From Lentisphaerota bacterium (GTDB taxonomy: Bacteria; Verrucomicrobiota; Kiritimatiellia; CAIQIC01; Lenti-01): a stretch of 45,114 bases of DNA. A program made the position numbers and the translations under genes. The notes beneath the pieces were generated by a model, which worked only from the letters and a program-made list of their open reading frames with translations, had not been told where the DNA came from and did no database searches. The stretch's first letter is position 1. Each line of letters begins with the position of its first letter. Shown piece by piece: positions 41,277 to 45,114 of the stretch. The stretch spans positions 1 through 45,114 of the forward strand of contig JAAZBB010000010.1 in the NCBI GenBank assembly GCA_012514035.1. The letters are read 5' to 3'.

Positions 41277-42653
41277 ATGAACGATCTGTTCGCACAGCCA
41301 CCGCCGGATTCCCCGGCCTCCGGAACCGGCCGCCGCCCCTTGGCGGCCCGCATGCGTCCGCGCACCCTGGAGGATATCGTGGGCCAGGACCACATTTTGG
41401 GGCCGGGCAAGCTCCTGCGGCGGGCCATCGAGGCGGACCGGTTGTCGAGCATCATCCTCTACGGTCCCGCCGGCTGCGGAAAAACCTCGCTGGCGGAGGT
41501 CATTGCCCGGACGACCCGCCGGGCGTTCGACCGCTCCAGCGGGGTTTTGTCGAACGTGGCGGGGCTGCGGCAATCCCTGGAGGCGGCCAAGCAGCGGCGC
41601 GCGGCCTCGGGGCGGGAGACCATCCTGTTCATTGACGAGATTCACCGCTTCAACAAGGCGCAGCAGGATGTTTTGCTGCCGTACGTGGAGGAGGGGGCGG
41701 TCACCCTCATCGGCGCCACGACCCACAACCCGTTTTTCTTCATCAACAACCCGTTGACCTCGCGCAGCCAGATCTTTCAGCTGGAGCCGCTCAACGCTGA
41801 TGCCGTCGCTGTGCTCCTGCAACGGGCCCTGGAACATCCCGACGGCCTGGGACACCTGAACATCCGGATGGACGCCCCGGCCATGGCGCATCTGGCGGCC
41901 GTCTGCGAAGGGGATGGCCGGCGCGCTCTCAACGCCCTGGAAATCGCCGCGCTGACGACGCCGCCGGCTCCGGACGGTTTCATCCATATCACGCGGGCGG
42001 TGGCGGAAGAGAGCATCCAGAAAAAGGCCGTGGTGTATGACCACGACGAAGACGGACACTACGACACCATTTCGGCGTTCATTAAAAGCGTCCGGGGTTC
42101 GGATCCCAACGCGGCGCTCTACTGGCTGGCCAAGATGCTCTATGCCGGGGAGGATCCCCGCTTCGTGGCGCGTCGGCTCGTGATCCTGGCCAGCGAAGAC
42201 ATCGGCAACGCCGATCCGCGCGGGCTCAGTGTGGCGGTCGCAGCCCTGGAGGCGGTGGATTTCGTCGGCATGCCAGAGGCGCGGATCGCCCTCGCCCAGG
42301 CGACAACCTATCTGGCGACCGCCCCCAAAAGCAATGCGGCCTATCTGGGCATCGAAGCCGCTCTGGCCGATGTGAAGGAAGGCCGCACCCTGCCCGTGCC
42401 CCGCCATTTGCGCAGTACCGGGTCCAAGCGCGCCGCCCAGACCTTTGGCCATCAGGGCTACAAGTACGCCCACGATTTCGAAGGGCATTTCGTGGACCAG
42501 GAATACGTGCCCACGGACAAAATCTACTATGAACCCACCACGGCCGGCTACGAGGATGTCATCCGCCGGCGCATCGCCCATTGGACCAGCCTGCGGCAGG
42601 CGGCCCGGCCCCATCCTCCGCCTGCGAATCCGCCCGCCAAGAACGAATCTTGA
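41277..42653 (+). CDS. rarA: replication-associated recombination protein A
   Basis: RarA (MgsA) is an AAA+ ATPase acting at stalled replication forks. The 458-residue protein has the N-terminal DLFAQ-type clamp-binding motif (MNDLFAQPP), RMRPRTLEDIVGQDHILG (about 23-40), Walker A YGPAGCGKTS (about 62-71), Walker B ILFIDEIHRFNKAQQD (about 117-132) with sensor GATTHNPFF, and the C-terminal clamp-loader-like domain (KSVRGSDPNAALYWLAKML). Length and order match RarA. I start at the ATG at 41277, at the clamp motif. It follows mutL by about 100 nt, so a replication-repair pair. Confidence 0.95.
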   Translation: MNDLFAQPPPDSPASGTGRRPLAARMRPRTLEDIVGQDHILGPGKLLRRAIEADRLSSIILYGPAGCGKTSLAEVIARTTRRAFDRSSGVLSNVAGLRQSLEAAKQRRAASGRETILFIDEIHRFNKAQQDVLLPYVEEGAVTLIGATTHNPFFFINNPLTSRSQIFQLEPLNADAVAVLLQRALEHPDGLGHLNIRMDAPAMAHLAAVCEGDGRRALNALEIAALTTPPAPDGFIHITRAVAEESIQKKAVVYDHDEDGHYDTISAFIKSVRGSDPNAALYWLAKMLYAGEDPRFVARRLVILASEDIGNADPRGLSVAVAALEAVDFVGMPEARIALAQATTYLATAPKSNAAYLGIEAALADVKEGRTLPVPRHLRSTGSKRAAQTFGHQGYKYAHDFEGHFVDQEYVPTDKIYYEPTTAGYEDVIRRRIAHWTSLRQAARPHPPPANPPAKNES

Positions 42654-42690
42654 CCGGACCGCATGACTCTAAAGTTGGGCGAGGATGGAC

Positions 42691-42720
42691 TTGATTTCAG
42701 GCCCGGCTTATTTATAGAAT
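42691..42720 (+). promoter_or_regulatory. promoter for the long acidic protein
   Basis: TTGATT (42691-42696), 18 nt, TAGAAT (42715-42720); TATAGA at 16 nt overlaps it. A start near 42727 and AGGAG (42733-42737) before the ATG at 42746 make a normal leader. Confidence 0.5.
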
Positions 42721-42745
42721 TGTTTGAATATCAGGAGAAGGCGGG

Positions 42746-45114
42746 ATGACCATGATGCGGGTAAGAATGGGATTGGCAGCGGCGGCGGGCCTGATGGCAG
42801 GGGCCCTGGCGTGGGCGGCCTCTTCATCGTCCGTCGATTCCTATGCCAAGGTCGAGGCCGAATCCCTGGTGCGTAGCCCCCAGAATTCCTGGGCCCGGGC
42901 CATTCTGTTTACCGATGTATTGAAAACGCCGCCGGATGGTCGCACCAAGCGCCTGGGGCGCACGGAATACCGGGAGATGATCCTGGAAACCGCCGGCTCG
43001 GTGTGGGTTCCGGCCGACATCAGCGACAAGTTTCAGACCCTGCAGGCGGGCAGCATCTATTCCTTCGCCGGCACAGTGGACCAAGTGTCCCGGCGCTATT
43101 ACGTGATCGTGGATGCGTGTTATACGATTCAAACCGCCGACAACTTGAAAGAGCATTGGACGGACATGCTCAATCCGGCGGCGGAAACGGCCGCCACCGA
43201 TGTTTCGGAACCCGCCCTGCAGGCCCTGCTGGTCGAAGCTCAAAGCCGCCTGATTCAACTGGCGAAGGAAAACAACACCACGGTGGCCAATTTGATCGAA
43301 ATGCAGACGGATGGCGGGCAGCGGATCGCGGCCAACATCGTGGCAGATGCCCTTCAGGGGGAATTGCGTGCCCAAAACAAGACCGCCGAGGAATTGATGA
43401 TTGGCGCGGTTTTGGCCCTGCTCCAAAAACAATCCGTGCTGGAGGAATCCGCCAAAGTCGGCAGTGAAACGCCCGCCACGGAAGAAATTCCGGTTCCGGA
43501 ACCGGAGGCCCAGGAACAACCGGCCACCCGCCCGGAAGAAACACCCGGCGAAGCGGAACCCGCACCCGTGGCAATGGCGGAGGAAATGCCGCCGGCCACG
43601 GTGGAGGAATCTGCCGCTGCGGCAGACGTTCCGGAAGAAGTTCCGGCAGAGGGAATGATTGCGGAACTGCCGGCCGAAACGCCGGCGGCGCTGGAACCCG
43701 AGCCGGTGGTTCTGGAAGAGGAGCTTCCGGCCGACACAGCAGAAAAAGCCGTGGCTCCGCCGGAATCCGCGGAAGAAGTATCCGCAGAAGACGCGATTTC
43801 AGAACTGCTGGCTCAACCACCTCCCGTTCCGGAACCTGCACCGATTGCCATGGAGGAAGGAATTCTCCCTGATGCACTTGTGCAAACGCTCGTTCCGTCA
43901 GAAGCTGCGGAAGGAGTTCCCACGGATGATATGCTTGCGGAACTCCTGGAACAGACCCCGGCCTGGCCGGTAACCGAACCGATGGTCACGGAGGAGGAAA
44001 TCCCCGCGGTCGCGTTCGAGGCAGCGCTCGAACCAGCGGAATCTGGGGAAGGAATGCCCACGGAAGACGCGATTTCCGCAATGCTGGAACCGACACCTGC
44101 AGAACCGGAACCAGAGGCGGCAGCCATGTTGGATGATTTACTTGCCGGCCTGGTCGAGGAAGAAACAAGTTCTACGGAAGCAGAAGCGCCATCGCTGCCG
44201 GACACCCCGACGGAAATGCCCCGGGAGGAAACGGTGGAAGCCATTCCGGAAACGGGCGGGGAAATGCCCCCTGGCGAGGCATGGGAATCCGTAGAAAGCG
44301 AGGCGGAGGACCATCTGCCAACTGAATTAGGGGAAACTCCAGCAGCGGATGGTATGCCTGTCGGGGAAATGCCCACAGAGGAATGGCCCGCCGCCGAGGC
44401 CGCTGCGCGCCCCTCCAGCAGCCGGGCCGTTGTCCCGCTGACACCCGAACAGCCGGAAATCGTGCCCATGGTCAGCGTTCGGCCAACCAAAGCGGAAATG
44501 GCCCAAATCAAGAAGCAGGATGCGTTGGAACAGCGCGAAGCCAAGTTGCAGGCGAAACGTGCCCTTGCAGAAGAGAAAGCCCGCCAACGGGAAGAGGTTC
44601 GGCAGGCCCAACAAGAAGCCAGGCGCCAGGCGGCCGCCGAAAAGAAAGCTGCGGCTGAAGCGCGTAAAGCGGAACGAGAAGCGAAAAAGCAGCAGATCGC
44701 TCAAGCCCGGCGCGAAGCGGCAGAAAAACGTAACGCCGAGATCGCAAGCCAGAAGGAAAAAGCGGCCGCGGCCAAAGCCGAAGCCATGGCTCGTCAGCAA
44801 GAAGTCGCCGCCGCCAAGGCCCAGGCACGGGAAGACGCCCGGAAGGAAGCGGAAGCTGCCGCAAAAGCCGAGGCCGAAGAACAGGCGCGCATGAAGGCGG
44901 CAGCCGCTGCGGAGGCCAGGGCCGCTGTTCAGGCCCGAAAAGAAGCGGCCGCCGCTCGGGCCCAAGCCCAGCAAGAGGCTCGTGAGCAGGCCCAGGCCGA
45001 AGCTAGGGCCCGCAAGGAAGCCGAGGCGGAAGCAGCCCAAGAGGCGGTCAAGGAGCCGGTGGAAGCTCCTGAGGCCGGCAAGGTCCCGGAGTGGATGGAA
45101 CCTGTTTACTTTTA
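42746..45114 (+). CDS. very long secreted acidic/coiled-coil protein (partial)
   Basis: At least 789 residues, cut by the window end. A signal peptide covers about 1-28. Residues about 30-235 are a folded N-terminal region I do not recognise (TPPDGRTKRLGRTEYREMIL, SIYSFAGTVDQVSRRYYVIV; helical at its end). Residues about 245-560 are extremely rich in Glu, Pro and Ala, with a degenerate short repeat: EDAISELL, TDDMLAELLEQTP, TEDAISAMLEPTP, MLDDLLAGL. From about 590 the sequence becomes an Ala/Lys/Glu/Arg coiled coil (KQDALEQREAKLQAKRALAE and on), like TolA's middle region, that runs to the edge. The C-terminal domain is outside the window. It may be an envelope-spanning or surface protein. Confidence 0.8.
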   Translation, partial: MTMMRVRMGLAAAAGLMAGALAWAASSSSVDSYAKVEAESLVRSPQNSWARAILFTDVLKTPPDGRTKRLGRTEYREMILETAGSVWVPADISDKFQTLQAGSIYSFAGTVDQVSRRYYVIVDACYTIQTADNLKEHWTDMLNPAAETAATDVSEPALQALLVEAQSRLIQLAKENNTTVANLIEMQTDGGQRIAANIVADALQGELRAQNKTAEELMIGAVLALLQKQSVLEESAKVGSETPATEEIPVPEPEAQEQPATRPEETPGEAEPAPVAMAEEMPPATVEESAAAADVPEEVPAEGMIAELPAETPAALEPEPVVLEEELPADTAEKAVAPPESAEEVSAEDAISELLAQPPPVPEPAPIAMEEGILPDALVQTLVPSEAAEGVPTDDMLAELLEQTPAWPVTEPMVTEEEIPAVAFEAALEPAESGEGMPTEDAISAMLEPTPAEPEPEAAAMLDDLLAGLVEEETSSTEAEAPSLPDTPTEMPREETVEAIPETGGEMPPGEAWESVESEAEDHLPTELGETPAADGMPVGEMPTEEWPAAEAAARPSSSRAVVPLTPEQPEIVPMVSVRPTKAEMAQIKKQDALEQREAKLQAKRALAEEKARQREEVRQAQQEARRQAAAEKKAAAEARKAEREAKKQQIAQARREAAEKRNAEIASQKEKAAAAKAEAMARQQEVAAAKAQAREDARKEAEAAAKAEAEEQARMKAAAAAEARAAVQARKEAAAARAQAQQEAREQAQAEARARKEAEAEAAQEAVKEPVEAPEAGKVPEWMEPVYF

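Noticed and set aside
1-45114. CRISPR arrays, rRNA, tRNA genes, prophage structural genes
   Set aside because: I looked for regularly spaced direct repeats, rRNA/tRNA signatures and phage genes and saw none.

Overview
This is a GC-rich bacterial chromosome segment. The organism is most likely a member of the PVC group (Planctomycetota, Verrucomicrobiota, Kiritimatiellota), and I would guess Kiritimatiellota or a close relative. The reasons are an ExbB/ExbD/ExbD operon that ends in a TonB-like protein fused to a squalene-cyclase-type toroid, membrane Ser/Thr kinases, short palindromic and tandem intergenic repeats, and a eukaryote/Chlamydia-like IleS. This is inference from gene content; no rRNA is present.

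Left edge (1-2.1 kb). Two lower-GC genes (a lipoprotein and a zinc-ribbon/PH membrane protein) read leftward. They are separated by a well-formed attC-like site with R and L boxes and an extrahelical base. Diverging from them is a frameshifted, truncated integron-type integrase. The whole has the layout of a decayed chromosomal integron. REP-like and tandem repeats follow.

2.1-17.9 kb is mostly housekeeping: lgt, a Cu/Zn-type permease, a GNAT acetyltransferase, a LysM lipoprotein, a cell-wall amidase, an M42 peptidase, argC, a DUF4139 protein, a secreted Gly-rich protein, a nitroreductase, uvrB and nadC. A RhuM-Fic gene broken by two frameshifts comes next, followed by birA and coaX joined by ATGA overlaps.

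17.9-25.6 kb is accessory. A leftward cluster encodes a class-3 lipase, an unknown 185-residue protein and a large protein with two diverged protein-kinase-like halves (the second lacks the catalytic Asp residues). Diverging from it are diaminopropionate ammonia-lyase and homospermidine synthase. An ankyrin-repeat protein and a small lipoprotein follow.

25.8-32.3 kb, leftward: ileS with a low-complexity in-frame insert, a transmembrane Ser/Thr kinase with a 68-bp piece of its own gene copied in inverted orientation upstream of it, and an aldo/keto reductase with ferredoxin-like clusters.

32.4-39.3 kb is one six-gene operon behind a strong promoter: a large TPR protein, a smaller TPR-like protein, ExbB, ExbD, ExbD and the TonB-toroid fusion. 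It looks like a self-contained proton-driven envelope machine. 39.4-45.1 kb carries mutL (endonuclease motifs eroded), rarA, and the start of a very long secreted acidic/coiled-coil protein that runs off the window.

Several genes without a Shine-Dalgarno sequence (copper permease, amidase, mutL, rarA) have a -10-like hexamer only 6-13 nt before the start codon, which suggests leaderless transcripts.
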